A stretch of 64,000 nt of DNA from Prorocentrum cordatum (GCA_963575745.1 CAUYUJ010017782.1:744013-808012); one strand, 5' to 3'. Shown: positions 1-9,900, counted from the stretch's first letter. Numbers and translations are program-made. The notes: a model not told the origin generated them from the letters alone.

Positions 1-164
1 GTGCATCGCTCATCGAGGATGGGTGCGACGGAGCGCTATGTGCCCTCCCCGTCGAGCTGGCGCGGAGGCTGGAATAATACCGCGACATTGGCCCGGAGTC
101 CTTCGAAGAACGTGAGAAGAGAGATTGGGGATACGGGAAAAGGACCGTTGAGTGGGCGCGAGGT

Positions 165-521
165 TTGGTCGGCGACCCATTACTTGAGTTCCTTCGTAGT
201 TTGATTGCTGAAGATGGCGCAGAATATTCACGTTTTCTGCGTGCCCCCTTCAACGCAGTCGAACCCCGCTGTGCCCCGTCCCCCGAGTCCCGCCATGACC
301 CGATGGATTTAAGTAGTGAGCGACGCTCACTTGCGTGGTACTTGGGAGTGGACGTGGAGGGGGCAGGGCGCCTAGGCTCGCTCATCATCAACTTGGCGAT
401 GCATGGCGCGGGGTGGATTGAAGCATGCGTCATCGTCGAGATGCTGGGCGACGAGGGGTGCGACAGAGTGTGGGCGCGCTTCGTGCGTGCCCTCGCCCAA
501 CTGCCTCCCGACGCGGCTTAG
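165..521 (+). CDS. Unrecognised coding-like ORF, 118 codons
   Basis: This open frame has mixed amino-acid composition, unlike the low-complexity ORFs elsewhere in the window, with a hydrophobic stretch near residues 70-95 and several Trp and Cys residues. I recognise no domain. Plus-strand coding-like segments in other frames follow it at 592-843, 896-1738 and 1735-2367, so it may be part of one decayed or intron-split gene or mobile element. The start codon is arbitrary because the true 5' end may lie outside the window. Coding status is an inference from composition only. Confidence 0.2.
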   Translation: MVGDPLLEFLRSLIAEDGAEYSRFLRAPFNAVEPRCAPSPESRHDPMDLSSERRSLAWYLGVDVEGAGRLGSLIINLAMHGAGWIEACVIVEMLGDEGCDRVWARFVRALAQLPPDAA

Positions 522-895
522 GTCCTCGGCGTGAACATGACGAACGCGGACGCGGGTCCGACCGCCGAGCCTGGCGACTGGGAGGATAACCTTGGGCGCG
601 CTCCAATGGAGGGTCGCCGACGCGAGATTCCCTATCTTGCCGCCCTTGGCTAGAGTGCCGTTGATGTTTCGCGCCTGTAAGGGCCATTCCGTTCTTGTAG
701 ATCCGAAGCGCATCTGCATCGGGTGCGAAGCGGCTGCGGGATATTACTATCAGGCCGTTCTCATTCCCCTGGGGGATGAGGTCATGGAGCGGTCTATGGC
801 CGGGCACCTCGAATCGAGGAAGAAGGACCTCCAGGGGATGTGACAGTATCGGCTCATTACTTGTCATGCGGCATTCGACGAACCACTTGTAAGGA

Positions 896-1738
896 ATGGC
901 GAGTGGTATGCCAATGGGGCACAGAAGGTGGCCGAGAATATTCAGATTGGCGAGAACGGCGAAACAAACGGAGAGCTGCCAAGGTGGCTCAGACGGGGTG
1001 GATGGGCGGGATCAGTGGCTGGCCAGGATTTGGGTGCCAGGGTCTTCGGACTCGATGGCCCGCATCCGTTGTCCTACATGTATGTGGTTACGTTCCAGCC
1101 TCGTCTCTTTGAGAACCAGGATATCTGGATACAGCGCAACGGCGCTCTGGCGACGACGTTCCGCCCTAAGTGGGATGATATCCACCAAAATGCGACTTAC
1201 TGTGTCGGGTATACAGCATGCACGGGCATCGTGGACGTTGGTCTATGACAGACGGATCGCGGCCCTGCTGGTCCATCCCGAGCTCGGGTCGGCATGCGTT
1301 GATTTCGCGAAGCAGAACTGCGAGATGCACTGCCTGCCCAACGAGGATGTCGGCGATGAGCTCGCCTCCGTGGATAAGAATGACGCGCTATGCGCGCCCC
1401 ACTTGTCGGAAGACGGATACCTTCTGTGCAGCGGCGATTGCCGTTATCAGATCGGGGTGCTGATGTCTTTCGCATGTCGGGCTACTGAGCAGCGCGGGGT
1501 CCGCATTGTCGATGCCGCGGGGATCAAGCCGAAGGTCGTCTACAATGGTTTTGGCCTAGAGAAGAGGGTTCGCCAGGACGAAGTCCACGACCTCGGGCCG
1601 AAGAGATGGGCTGGGGCAGACGCTGATCGTGTGCGAAGAAGGGCGCGTGAGAAATCGTTGGAGCTCACGCGGAGGCGATTGGCCTTCGTAGGGAGAATGC
1701 TCTTCAAGGTGGGAGTGCATTCCATAGTGACATCATGA
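896..1738 (+). CDS. Unrecognised ORF, 280 codons; coding-like in its second half
   Basis: The first half (to about 1240) is Arg/Trp-rich and may not be coding. From about 1240 the composition becomes protein-like: acidic and hydrophobic residues alternate, and there is a Cys-containing segment with CEMHC, LCAP and LLCSGDC around residues 140-185. The end is basic (RRRAREKSLELTRRR). The Cys/His spacing hints at metal binding, but I cannot assign a family. Its TGA stop overlaps the ATG of the next ORF (ATGA at 1735-1738). It could belong to a mobile element or to a host exon. Confidence 0.25.
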   Translation: MASGMPMGHRRWPRIFRLARTAKQTESCQGGSDGVDGRDQWLARIWVPGSSDSMARIRCPTCMWLRSSLVSLRTRISGYSATALWRRRSALSGMISTKMRLTVSGIQHARASWTLVYDRRIAALLVHPELGSACVDFAKQNCEMHCLPNEDVGDELASVDKNDALCAPHLSEDGYLLCSGDCRYQIGVLMSFACRATEQRGVRIVDAAGIKPKVVYNGFGLEKRVRQDEVHDLGPKRWAGADADRVRRRAREKSLELTRRRLAFVGRMLFKVGVHSIVTS

Positions 1739-2367
1739 AGGTCTTCGCCTGGTTGCCCGCGCGCCCAGAAGACGAGTTCTCTCCGCCGCAGAACCCTTGC
1801 AAGCTCGATGAGACGATGGAGCTGGCTCGGAAGTTTACCGAGTTCCAGAATGAACACCTCGGCGCGCCAGCGACAGGGAAGGACGCGGTGGTTCCCCCGA
1901 AAGCGTGGCGGCCATGCAGGATCAGAAGGGTGATGGAGGATGAGGTCTGTTCCATACTGAACCCTTCCGATTGGGACTACACTAGCCCCGATGGGCGTTA
2001 CCGAGAGGAGCCGAGCTGTGGTTGGCCCGCGTGGTGCATGACGGCTCCAGGGACGACTGGCATTGAGCCGCGCGCCAGACTGAAGGCTGCCGTGGCGGCG
2101 GAGATGGAGAAATACTGGCTTCGGGCCGAGTTTCTCAGGGTCTCTCCGCTTATGGCGCGGCCTGCGTATTCGAGTGCGCCAGCCGATTATGTCGGAGCTG
2201 GTGCATCGGTGCGTGAGCCATCTGCCAAGGGTTCCAAGCGGCCTCATTCCGCGCGGCCTGAGGGCCGCCCCAAGGCAACGAGGACGGGGGATGATGTCGC
2301 GGGAAAAGGGAAGGGCAACGAGCTATGGCATGGGAACGAAGAGGGCAAGCAGCCGAGTGCCATATGA
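1735..2367 (+). CDS. Unrecognised ORF, 210 codons, overlapping the previous stop
   Basis: The ATG overlaps the TGA of the preceding ORF by one base shift (ATGA). The first ~140 residues look like a folded protein: balanced charge, several Trp, and segments such as NPSDWDYTSPDG and AVAAEMEKYW. The last ~70 residues are Gly/Lys/Arg/Ser-rich and probably disordered. No family is recognised. The overlap with the ORF before it suggests one locus decayed by frameshift or two co-expressed frames of a mobile element. I would not call it a host gene without expression data. Confidence 0.28.
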   Translation: MKVFAWLPARPEDEFSPPQNPCKLDETMELARKFTEFQNEHLGAPATGKDAVVPPKAWRPCRIRRVMEDEVCSILNPSDWDYTSPDGRYREEPSCGWPAWCMTAPGTTGIEPRARLKAAVAAEMEKYWLRAEFLRVSPLMARPAYSSAPADYVGAGASVREPSAKGSKRPHSARPEGRPKATRTGDDVAGKGKGNELWHGNEEGKQPSAI

Positions 2368-3280
2368 TCAACAGGAATCCAGGCGGCGCCGAGCTGAGAA
2401 CCCGACGCTGTGGAACGCGCCCCGCAGTGCGGGGGCAGCCTCCTCTGGTTGCGCGCCGACCGTGGCGTTCGATGCCAGGATGCTCCGTGGCGTTCAGAGG
2501 CAGATGCTCCGCGGCGCAGGGCAGGTCGCGCGCGTGGCGACTCGGAGCAGCAGACTACGAATTCTTCCACCCCATCGCAGGAAGCCGCCACGGACTGGTG
2601 GTCATCGTTGGCATGGAGCTCGGACAGCTGGTACAATGGCAGCTGGAGCTCCCGTGGCCGCTGGAGAGGGTGCGTGGAAGAAAACGAGGGGGGAAAGTGG
2701 CTATGCCGACGCACCCCCTTCGAGACTGATGATTGCGGCCCGATCGCGTCCGTCAGGGATGGTTGAGTCGCCGTAAAGCAAGGGTGCTCTGCACCTGCGT
2801 TTTTTGCACGGCGGGCTCAGTAGTAGGAGAACTGTCTGCCGGGCGCCGCGTGCTCCGACGCATGCGAACAATTCGGGGTGGTACCTGAGTCAGGTTCGTC
2901 TGCCTGCGCGAGAGGAGCTCGCCGGGCCCGCCGCGGGGGAAGTTGATTTAGTCATCCCCCCCGGCCCATTTCTGACCCGCAGCTTCGACGCAGTGGCAGT
3001 GGGTTGGTTCAAGTAAAAAGCGTCACGGCCCGCCCGCCTGCCGCGCGCGCCGTCCCGGGCGCTCTCCCCCTGCCGGCCGGCCCCTCTCTTATCTTGTTGC
3101 TAGCTCAAAGCTTAACGGACACCCTACCGCACTCATTTCGCCATGGCATGGAGGGATACATCACCTACTCTGAAGATAAACCTGAGGAAGAGGCTACTAC
3201 AGGAAGAAGATGAGGATGAAGTATTACAACGCGAACATGATCATTTTATGGCTATCGGCCTGGTCAAGGATGAGCCCATA
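2368..3280 (+). other. Unassigned GC-rich segment with a Trp/Ser-rich reading frame
   Basis: Between 2410 and 2766 one + frame encodes a Ser/Trp-rich stretch (WWSSLAWSSDSWYNGSWSS) resembling low-complexity tails of retroelement coding regions. From 2770 to 3280 I see no convincing coding sequence. At 3002-3013 a 12-base string matches the first 12 bases of carrier exon A at 11 of 12 positions and is followed at 3013 by GTAAAA. No carrier-like sequence precedes it, so I do not call it an exon. Confidence 0.2.
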
Positions 3281-3481
3281 TTAATCGGGGGCGGCAAAGA
3301 GGGGGGTGATGACTAGGGGGGGGGATATCATGGCGGGGGCCATGATATTTCCCCAGATTTCATGGCGCCTCGTCTTATTTCATTACGTTCCTGGCACCCC
3401 CGCTGGGCCGCGCACGTGCCGCCGGTCATGATTTGCACCCCCCCCTCTTGGACACCCCCCTCTTTGCCGCTCCCGAATTAA
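3281..3481. mobile_element. MITE-like element with terminal inverted repeats and TTAA flanks
   Basis: TTAA occurs at 3281-3284 and again at 3478-3481. Just inside, the left end (TCGGGGGCGGCAAAGAGG) is the imperfect reverse complement of the right end, with an aligned inverted repeat of about 25 bases that includes the G-run. A second, internal inverted repeat (GATATCATGGC / GCCATGATAT) lies at about 3325-3351. The element is about 200 bases with no coding capacity. TTAA duplication is the mark of piggyBac-type insertion, which makes a non-autonomous piggyBac-like element the first guess. Only a single copy is visible here. Confidence 0.45.
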
Positions 3482-3726
3482 CAAAGAGTTAACCACATAC
3501 TAGGTCAGTAGGGTCACTGGCTGGGGCCGCGTGGTTTGGGCATCGTTCTCTGCGTGTCCCGAATCTCCACGCGCCTCTCCGTCACCTCTGCCTCTCTCTG
3601 CTGTCCTTCTGCTGCTGCTGCTCTTGCTCGTTGACCCCTCTGTTGGGCTCTCTTTATCCATTTTCCCTGCCGCTCCTGGTTCTTTTGCCGCCATGTCTGG
3701 CTGTCACGTGCCCCCCCCTCCGGCAG
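3482..3726 (+). other. Sequence just upstream of the first identified carrier exon
   Basis: This is inferred to be the end of an intron. It is pyrimidine-rich near the 3' end (a run of C followed by TCCGGCAG) and leads into carrier exon A. The preceding carrier exon, which should encode transmembrane segments 1-2 and the first PxDxxK signature, was not found between 1 and 3726. Confidence 0.4.
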
Positions 3727-3776
3727 GGCTGGTTCAAGTTTGGTGGCGTTGAGATCTTCAAGACGAAGATTGCTGC
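3727..3776 (+). CDS. PIC: Phosphate carrier exon A (first identified)
   Basis: The exon encodes GWFKFGGVEIFKTKIAA plus two bases of the next codon. This is the loop and matrix-helix region after transmembrane helix 2 of carrier repeat 1; KFGG(V/Y)E is characteristic of phosphate carriers. The acceptor is a pyrimidine-rich run ending CCGGCAG. The donor is GC|GTCCGT. Joining to exon B restores a GCG Ala codon followed by Ser. The frame is read from its first base (GGC), so the preceding exon must end in phase 0. Confidence 0.82.
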
Positions 3777-4289
3777 GTCCGTGCTTTTTCTCCGAGCCAG
3801 TATGAATTATCAAAACAGCGACGTTGCCATAATCGACATATCTCAGTGGCTGATCGTTGCGGTTGCTCTTGCGGGGCTTTCTCTCATTCTTGAAGCCAAT
3901 TCCTCTGCAAGCAATTTGGACGCAGTGCTGGGGACGGCCCTGTAATTAGCGCATTTTTCTGATGTGCTGGCGGAGTTACCCTTCTTCCATATCATTGCGT
4001 TCGGGAGTTATAACAACGAGTGTGAGGATGTGAAGAAAATGCGCATGTCTTCCTTTTGGCAGATGGCCCATTGATGCTACAGCTGTAAGCGTGAAGGGGG
4101 TACCGGTGGTGGTGCAGGCCTGAAGCAAACACTCAGCTACTTCTCGAGTGGGCAGTCGAATCTTCGATCTTGACGATGCTTCCTGGCGACCTCGGCGACT
4201 CGAAACGTGAGTTCGAATATGTTCGTTTGTGTGGTGGTTCATGGGGGCCACAGAGGGTCGCGTTTCGCAGCCTGGGCCCGACAGCCGTA
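3777..4289 (+). other. Start of intron 1, no recognised element
   Basis: This is intronic sequence after exon A. No repeat family seen elsewhere in the window and no protein-like frame was recognised. Confidence 0.5.
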
Positions 4290-4460
4290 TCGGGGTACGG
4301 TAGGTTCGCGTCGTATCGATTGGCGGCGCCCCCGTCGCCGACGTTCAAAATCGAACGCCGCCTGCGACCCAGAATCGGTCGATGTTGAGCGACCTGACGT
4401 TTCGGAAACGACCGATTGTTCAAGATGAAACGATCCCCGCGGTGTCAGGAACCGACGTTT
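4290..4460 (+). repeat. Dispersed repeat family 1 (GTTCAAGGTTGAAC family), diverged copy
   Basis: The copy starts GGTAGGTTCGCGTCG and shares the order GTCGC, TTCAAxxTxGAAC, CCCAGAATCGG, CGATxGTTCAAG, ATCC(A/C)CGCGGTGT with copies near 5055, 6595 and 49438. In the better copies the palindrome-like GTTCAAGGTTGAAC occurs twice about 80 bases apart; here both are mutated. It has no coding capacity. Confidence 0.6.
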
Positions 4461-4611
4461 GGGTCGACACGACACGAACCCGCGGTACTTCATCCGTCTT
4501 CTTTGCTGTCCTCGCAGGGGTACCCTTACTCGAGAGGCTGACGTCCTTGTGCCGACCACCAGGAGAGGATATGTGCGGCCTCTGGTTCGGTACACAAACC
4601 TGCATGATACG

Positions 4612-4740
4612 GATGGGCAACCTTCCTAAGGGTACCCTTGCATCCTTGCCTCCTTGGTCCATCTTTTGTCACTTTTGTTGGCCGCGCCCCGCTTGAAAAG
4701 CTTCGAAATGGGCGTCCACTGCATCCTCACCGCGTATCTT
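4612..4740 (+). repeat. Dispersed repeat family 2 (CCCTTGCATCCTTGCCTCCT family), copy 1
   Basis: This copy shares with copies at about 20158 and 49728 the order GGGTxCCCTTGCATCCTT, GGCC(G/A)CGCCCCGCTxGAAAAGC, TGGGCGTCCA, GCATCCTxACCG. It lies about 150 bases after a family-1 copy; the same pairing occurs at 49438-49865, so the two families may be parts of one longer element. Confidence 0.6.
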
Positions 4741-5054
4741 GATGATACGAGCCGACTGTACGTGTCGTTTGCCGTTTTCCGTTGTGGCGCCTTCGGGTAG
4801 TCGCTGCCGATGCGTACCGTGGCAAGGTGGGGGCCAGCGGACTGTTCACTGGTGCGGGCGTGTGCCAGCGGTCGGCCAGGGCCCGTCGCGCCCCTTCCCA
4901 TAGAAGTTTGAGCCCCCAGGGAGGGGGGAGGGGGGGAGGGGGGCGGCGGCCGATCAAAGCCACGCCGTCTTGCGCCCTGCCATTTCAGCTCCGCCATTCC
5001 AAGGAACAGGCCACGCGAAACTCGAACGGGCATGTTGCATCCCCGCCTAGGTGG
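4741..5054 (+). other. Intron 1 sequence between repeats
   Basis: GC-rich, with a G-run at about 4918-4946. No gene is seen. Confidence 0.4.
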
Positions 5055-5215
5055 ATACGGTATGTTCGTGTCGTGTCGACGCGGTGGCGACCCCGCCGCG
5101 GGAGTTCAAGGTTGAACGCCACTACTGGCCCAGAATCGGCCAACATGGAACGATCTGGCGAAAGAGAAGCCGCCGATCGTTCAAGGTTGAACGATCCACG
5201 CGGTGTGAGAAACTA
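5055..5215 (+). repeat. Dispersed repeat family 1, well-preserved copy
   Basis: Contains GTTCAAGGTTGAAC twice (near 5104 and 5178), flanking the conserved block CCCAGAATCGGCCAACATGG. The two 14-mers are each near-perfect inverted repeats (GTTCAA-GG-TTGAAC). The flanking GTCGACGCGG and ATCCACGCGGTGT are conserved with the copy at 49438. Confidence 0.7.
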
Positions 5216-5999
5216 CGTTCTGAAGGCGTCCCGACACGAGGGCCAAGGCCACGCCTGTTGGGATAGGGATCCTTGGGTGTTCGATCATGAACCCCTTGTC
5301 GAACGCAGCCATCCAGGTTTCGCCCAGAAGACTGCCGGAGACCGCCGAAGAGACCGCAGACCGTCAGAAGGCCGCCGACGACCGTCCAGAGGTCTCCGAA
5401 GACCGCCGAAGACGGACCAGAGCGATGGGTATGACTAGGCGGCGAGCGAGGGAGAGAAATTACAAGGAGAAGGGCTTCTCAGAAGGCGGCGGGGCCTCTC
5501 AGGCCTTTGAGAGAAGTTTTTAGTATGTCTTCGGGGAGGGCTTAGAAAGCTTCTGAGAAGGCCAGGGGACTTCCGAGCCTTCTGAGAAGGCCCGCCCTTT
5601 TCGCACTTCCCCCACGGGCTCGCCGCCGAATAACGTCGACCCCCAGCAGTCTCGACGCATTCCCTGGGACTGGTTTTTCTACCTGAGTTGTTTTCTGATG
5701 GTCCCGAGGCCCAGTAAGGGCCCTCAGGGCCAGAAAATAGCGAAAAACCTCCCGCCGTGATTTTTTCATGACGCGAGGGGCCCATCGTCGAACACGCGAG
5801 GATCGGTTCAGCGATGCCCAGCCATGGCCTCCCGCCCACCGCACGCCGTGCCCAGCGTGCAGCCCGTGCCCTCCTGCCCCTGAGGCGCAGAGGGGGCGCG
5901 GCACCCGAACCCGAGAGAGAGGCCCTCGCCACGAGCTCGCGCCCAGCCTCGGCGCCTGGCCGCAGCACGGCATGTCGCGGGGGGGGAAAGCGAAGGAAG
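5216..5999 (+). other. Intron 1 sequence with CTTCT(C/G)AGAAG palindromes
   Basis: Between 5300 and 5415 there is a degenerate CCGAAGACCGC/GAGACCGC repeat. Near 5475, 5549 and 5576 an 11-base palindrome of the form CTTCT(C/G)AGAAG recurs. Open frames on both strands exist because the sequence is GC-rich; none resembles a known protein. Confidence 0.35.
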
Positions 6000-6240
6000 C
6001 AAGGAGGGAGGGAGGGAGGGAGGGAGGGAGGGAGGAGGAGGAGGAGGAGGAGGAGGAGGAGGAGGAGGAGGTGGAGGAGAAAGAACGCTACAGCTCCGTG
6101 CCGGCGCAAAACGAGGCAGGAACAGGAGGAGAAGGAGGATGATGAGGATGATGATGGGGAGGAGGATGAGGAGGAGGAGGAGGAGGAGGGGAAGAAGCAC
6201 GAGGAGGAATACGAGGATGAGGAGGCGCAGGAGCACGAGG
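6000..6240 (+). repeat. Purine-rich GGGA then GGA microsatellite
   Basis: A GGGA tandem grades into a GGA tandem to about 6072 and, after a short interruption, into an interrupted GGA/GAT tract to 6240. Long open frames over it (poly-Ser, poly-Pro, poly-Glu) are products of the triplet repeat. Confidence 0.9.
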
Positions 6241-6529
6241 TGTTCCTGTGTAGGGCCTTAGGTGACTGTGCACCTGCTGGCGTGTGGCTCAGGTGATTGT
6301 AACCGCCGTCAGGCGGTGTCACGCACCTGCGTGGTCCGAACGCTGACCGCTGATTGCAAAACAGAGCCCCGTCTTCGTCGCAATCGTTCTGTTAAATTTG
6401 CAGGAAGAGGGCGATGTAGCGGCTACGTGCTCCCAGCGCTTCCCCCCGACCCGCGGGCACCCGGTGTCGGACGCTGGCGTCGCCGAGCGAGCGCCAGCGG
6501 CGATGGGCCCCAGCGGCAGGGTCGTGTGG

Positions 6530-6535
6530 TCGTCT

Positions 6536-6574
<39 letters not shown>

Positions 6575-6670
6575 GTGCGGCGGCGACCCCAGCGCAGACT
6601 GCGTTCCACGTTGGCCCAGACTTTGCAAACATGGAACGACCTGGCGATCGAGGAGCCGCCGATTCGTTTG
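6530..6670 (+). repeat. GTC microsatellite inside a family-1 repeat copy
   Basis: GTC triplets run from 6531 to about 6572. The next ~95 bases match family 1 (TTGGCCCAGA, AACATGGAACGA, CTGGCGATCGA, GCCGCCGAT). The GTC expansion sits where the other copies have GTCGACGCGG, so the microsatellite probably grew from that site. Confidence 0.55.
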
Positions 6671-7255
6671 TAGTAGGCGCGATTTTCGGGTCCCAGTGCG
6701 CATCGCAGTGCTCATGGCTCTGCTTGTTGGGCAGAGCCATAAGCAAGCAAAATTTGGTGCGAACGATCGTCTGACTGGGAACGAAAGAAGACAGCACGGT
6801 GTTAGAGACCAGCGCAGATGTCGCCACGGCACGAACCTGCGGTAGCTGGGTGGGCCCTCGGGGCCCGCGAGCCCCGCTTCTCCCTCGAGGCAATGCAGGA
6901 ATCTCATCTGTATCAGCTTAGCTGTTGGTCCAGGGTACCCGCGGGCGAGCGAAGAGGATCGCGCCTCGTGTGTCGCGGCCAGTGCCCGAGCGGCTGCCCT
7001 TCGAGGAGGGCGGCGCGCAATGGTGCAAAGAGGATCGCGCGTCGCGTGGCGCGATGCGCGAAATTAGGTGACCTGGGTTTCGCAGTTCACCGCACTTCCG
7101 AGCCCGCGCTGATCTCTCCAAGCGGGTGCCCTGGACGCGTCCGCGAGCGGAGCCCCCGTTCGGCCTCGTTGGACGCGGCAGCGTGGTCACCACGACGACG
7201 ACCATCATACTCTCCGTTTGTTCCAGTTTAGTTTCGCTGCACCATTCCTGGACAG
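6671..7255 (+). other. End of intron 1
   Basis: No recognised element. A short segment at about 7025-7066 (GGATCGCGCGTCGCG ... GCGCGAAAT) resembles 63706-63750. The pyrimidine-rich end TTTCGCTGCACCATTCCTGGACAG precedes exon B. Confidence 0.4.
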
Positions 7256-7358
7256 GTCGATGGGTGAGCAGAAAGCCTGGGAGAACCGCACACCCATCAC
7301 GCTCGCCTCCTCCGCCGTGGCCGAGTTCATCGCCGACGTTTTCCTTTGCCCTTACGAG
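7256..7358 (+). CDS. PIC: Phosphate carrier exon B
   Basis: The exon completes the split Ala codon and encodes SMGEQKAWENRT, PITLASSAVAEFIADVFL and CPYE. This is transmembrane helix 3 of the carrier with the start of the repeat-2 signature: the Pro and Glu of PxExxR are here and the Arg is in exon C. The acceptor is CTGGACAG|GTCG and the donor TACGAG|GTTACC. The GAG before the donor is repeated immediately before exon C (CGGAG|GCG), a junction repeat of the kind reported for dinoflagellate introns. Confidence 0.88.
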
Positions 7359-9495
7359 GTTACCCTTCCGAGGGAAGAGCGGGGATCGGCGGGGAGAACC
7401 GAGGCATGCGTGATGAGGATGATAAGCGAAGAAGGCAAGAGTCGAGTACTGGAAACAAGGGGAAAGAGAGGAGGCACACGTTGATACGAGGATGCATGAG
7501 TAGATGGAAGGTAGGTTCAGAGAAGATGGGATGAACAGAAACAAAACGCAAGGGCAGAGTGTACCGATGGAGCACTGGCAGATGGATGGTAAGGGACGCA
7601 GAGGTCAGTTCCCAACAAGGGAAGAGGGGACTGGTGGAAGGGGGAGGGGATGTAGGGTAGGGAGGAGATTCCCTCGTGCTGGGCAACAGCTCCTGTACCT
7701 TCTGACGGTTCCCGGGGCCAGTAGAGTGACAGGACAGGGCTGCGCCAAGAGGCCTCAGGGCTGCGAGGGAGCTCGGGCAGGACCCCACAGATCGCCGCCG
7801 CCTGCGGCAGGCCGCCTTTCTCTTCTCGGGCCCCCGCTGCCGTCGGAGTGCCCAGCGGTGCCCCGTCTCTGGATTCGGGCGCAGGCAGCGAGGAGGCACC
7901 GCCGCGGCAAGGCCGAGGGCTCTGCTCTCCCGCTCAGACACCGCGGCCTGCAGGCGCAAACGTGAATTACGGTCGGGAACTTTGGACTAGCGTGTTGCGC
8001 CGCCGGTTCTGGCCCACCACGCTGCGGCGCGACGCGCCATCCACGTCCCTCGTCACACCATGCGTCCACGTCCCGTGCCCCTCCCAGCCTCCCGCCCCGC
8101 GGAGCGGAGCGACATGCTAACCGCTTGCAGGGCACAGCGTGTCGCCGGGGCCGCCGCCACAACACGCTATGCAAAAGTTCCCGACCGCCGAGGCCGACGT
8201 TTGGGCCCCTCCTGCCATGGAGCGCTCCGTGGATGCGCGCAGTCTTCCTTTCTCTCCCACGCCTCCTCCTCCTCCCCCTCGCTCTCGATAGTGTGCTTGA
8301 CGCGGTAACTTTATCTATTTCAGTTCATTTCTCGCTGGTCGCGATTTCCTATTATACCTTCCGTTGCCGTTTGGCTTGGCGTCTTGGTTGGGGCCACCTC
8401 GCAGGCTCGACCCTTTCGTTTCAGTATCGTTTCTGGGTCGATGATGCTCCCGCCGAAGGCGATGGCATAGCTCACATCGAGTTCCAAGCGCAGTTTCACT
8501 GCCCTCCTGCCCCTTCCTCCTCCCCCTCTTCCTCCTCCTCTTCCTCTGGTTGCCATTTGCGGGCCAGAGCCGTTGACTTTGAGGTGCAGCCTAATATTTG
8601 ATTTGACGCAGTTCGCCACTGTGGGATGCATTCTGCCACGGAGTGTCCAACCGAGTTGGCCGCGGTATTCCCCTTCCTCGTCCTCGTCCTCCTCCTCCTC
8701 CTCCACCTCCTCCTCTCGCCCCTCTCTACATGCTGGCGGGGTGATGGATTCGCCATGTTGGCCGCCAGGGCTATTTTGGCCAGGCCGCGTCAATCTCTCC
8801 TCGGATCAGCCGCGCTTTTGCTACTGACTACTAGTGGTGCAAAAAAGAAGAAGTTACCGACCGTATGGCGCGTGGGTTAGCGGCGGGTCCCGCTTCCGTG
8901 CAGAGTTGACGCTCTCCGATGCCAAGCCAGGCGGCATTGGCTGCGTGTTTCGGAAACCTTTCCCAGACCCGTGGATCTGGCACTCACGCGCCAGATCCAC
9001 GGATCCCAAATTCATGTTAGTGTGTGCCCGACTTACCATCTCTTGCGGACGTAGTGTCTCTATCCAGGGTTGGCCAGAGGGGTTCACTGGGAGGGTTGGC
9101 CAGGGTTGGCTGGGCTTGGCCGGAGGGTTGGTCGGCGGTGGCCGGCTGGCTGGGGTATTTCTGGCCAGCTGTCCACAGCGCAGGCTACTCCTCCTTCAGC
9201 CCGTGCCAGTTCTCCAACTTCCCGAGGCCCCGACCCCTTCCAGCAGGGCCCCAGGCGTGTCCCTCCCTGGTGCCTTTCGACCTCGACCTCCTCGTCCTCT
9301 TCCTTCTCTCAGGAGGGGATAGACACAGACACGAATTCACGTCGATCTCCGAGAGAATGTATGGGAGATGGGGGGAAGACGAAAATCCAGAAAGTATGAG
9401 ACGTATGTGGAATCCTGGAATTTGTGCTCATTTACTTGTGTCTCTCTGGGTTTCTTGATTCGCCGCTCCCAAGTCGCGCCCTGCACCCGCCGGAG
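7359..9495 (+). other. Intron 2 (2,137 bases)
   Basis: Contains interrupted CTC tracts at about 8510-8545 and 8676-8721, a perfect 13-bp hairpin at 8969-9002, and a degenerate TTGGCC(A/G)G tandem at about 9070-9165. No coding element was recognised. It ends GCACCCGCCGGAG before exon C. Confidence 0.55.
8969..9002. repeat. Perfect 13-bp inverted repeat
   Basis: CCGTGGATCTGGC at 8969-8981 and its exact reverse complement at 8990-9002 are separated by 8 bases. It could form a stable hairpin in RNA or DNA. It lies inside intron 2. There is no T-run after it and no sign of function beyond the symmetry. Confidence 0.8.
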
Positions 9496-9558
9496 GCGAC
9501 GCGCATCCGCCTGGTGTCGAACCCGGACTACGCGCCGGAGGGGCCGTTGGGTCGCACA
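9496..9558 (+). CDS. PIC: Phosphate carrier exon C
   Basis: Twenty-one codons encode ATRIRLVSNPDYAPEGPLG and RT. ATRIRLVS carries the Arg of the PxExxR signature of repeat 2 and is the signature phosphate-carrier segment (yeast MIR1 has the same eight residues). The donor ACA|GTAAGG is close to the general eukaryotic consensus. Compared with my expectation for the family, the join to exon D adds about six to eight residues (RTGMGS region), so either the family member has a longer loop or a splice site here is misplaced. Confidence 0.85.
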
Positions 9559-9559
9559 G

Positions 9560-9900
9560 TAAGGTTTTTGGAACGACCACCAGTCTGGAGTGGAATCGTT
9601 CGGTAGCAAACCATGGGAGCCTCATGCACCCTCGTAGACGAACGGCCTTCGGCCCACTCCGCCACCGTGCATGGGTTGTGGGTATGAAGCCTGTTGGACG
9701 TTCGTTGGGATCTCGTGGGAAGCCGCTCGGAAGCCTCTTGGAGGCAGTTAGGAGGCCTCTTGGGGCCGTTTTGGAGCGTCTTGGGGCCTCTTTTGGGCTT
9801 CTTGGGGGCCTCTTTGGGCCTCTTGGGGACCTCTTGGGGGCCTCTTGGGTCGGAGGCCTCGGATTTTCGGTTCGTGTTCCCTCTCTTTGCAGTCACACCA
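9560..9900 (+). repeat. GGGCCTCTTGGG-type minisatellite
   Basis: From about 9715 to 9870 a unit of about 12-20 bases built on GGCCTCTTGGGG(G/A) repeats. Similar arrays occur at 20560-21180, 21430-21455, 24235-24345 and 24430-25040, so this is a genome-wide minisatellite family. Gly/Leu/Ala/Trp-rich open frames over it are artefacts. Confidence 0.7.

Noticed and set aside
2977-3013. Possible upstream carrier exon ending GGTTGGTTCAA|GTAAAA
   Set aside because: The 12 bases resemble the start of exon A, but the sequence before them does not match the family, and joining at GTAAAA breaks the frame.
5435-6322. Poly-Ser/Pro/Glu ORFs on both strands
   Set aside because: They are read from GGA microsatellite.
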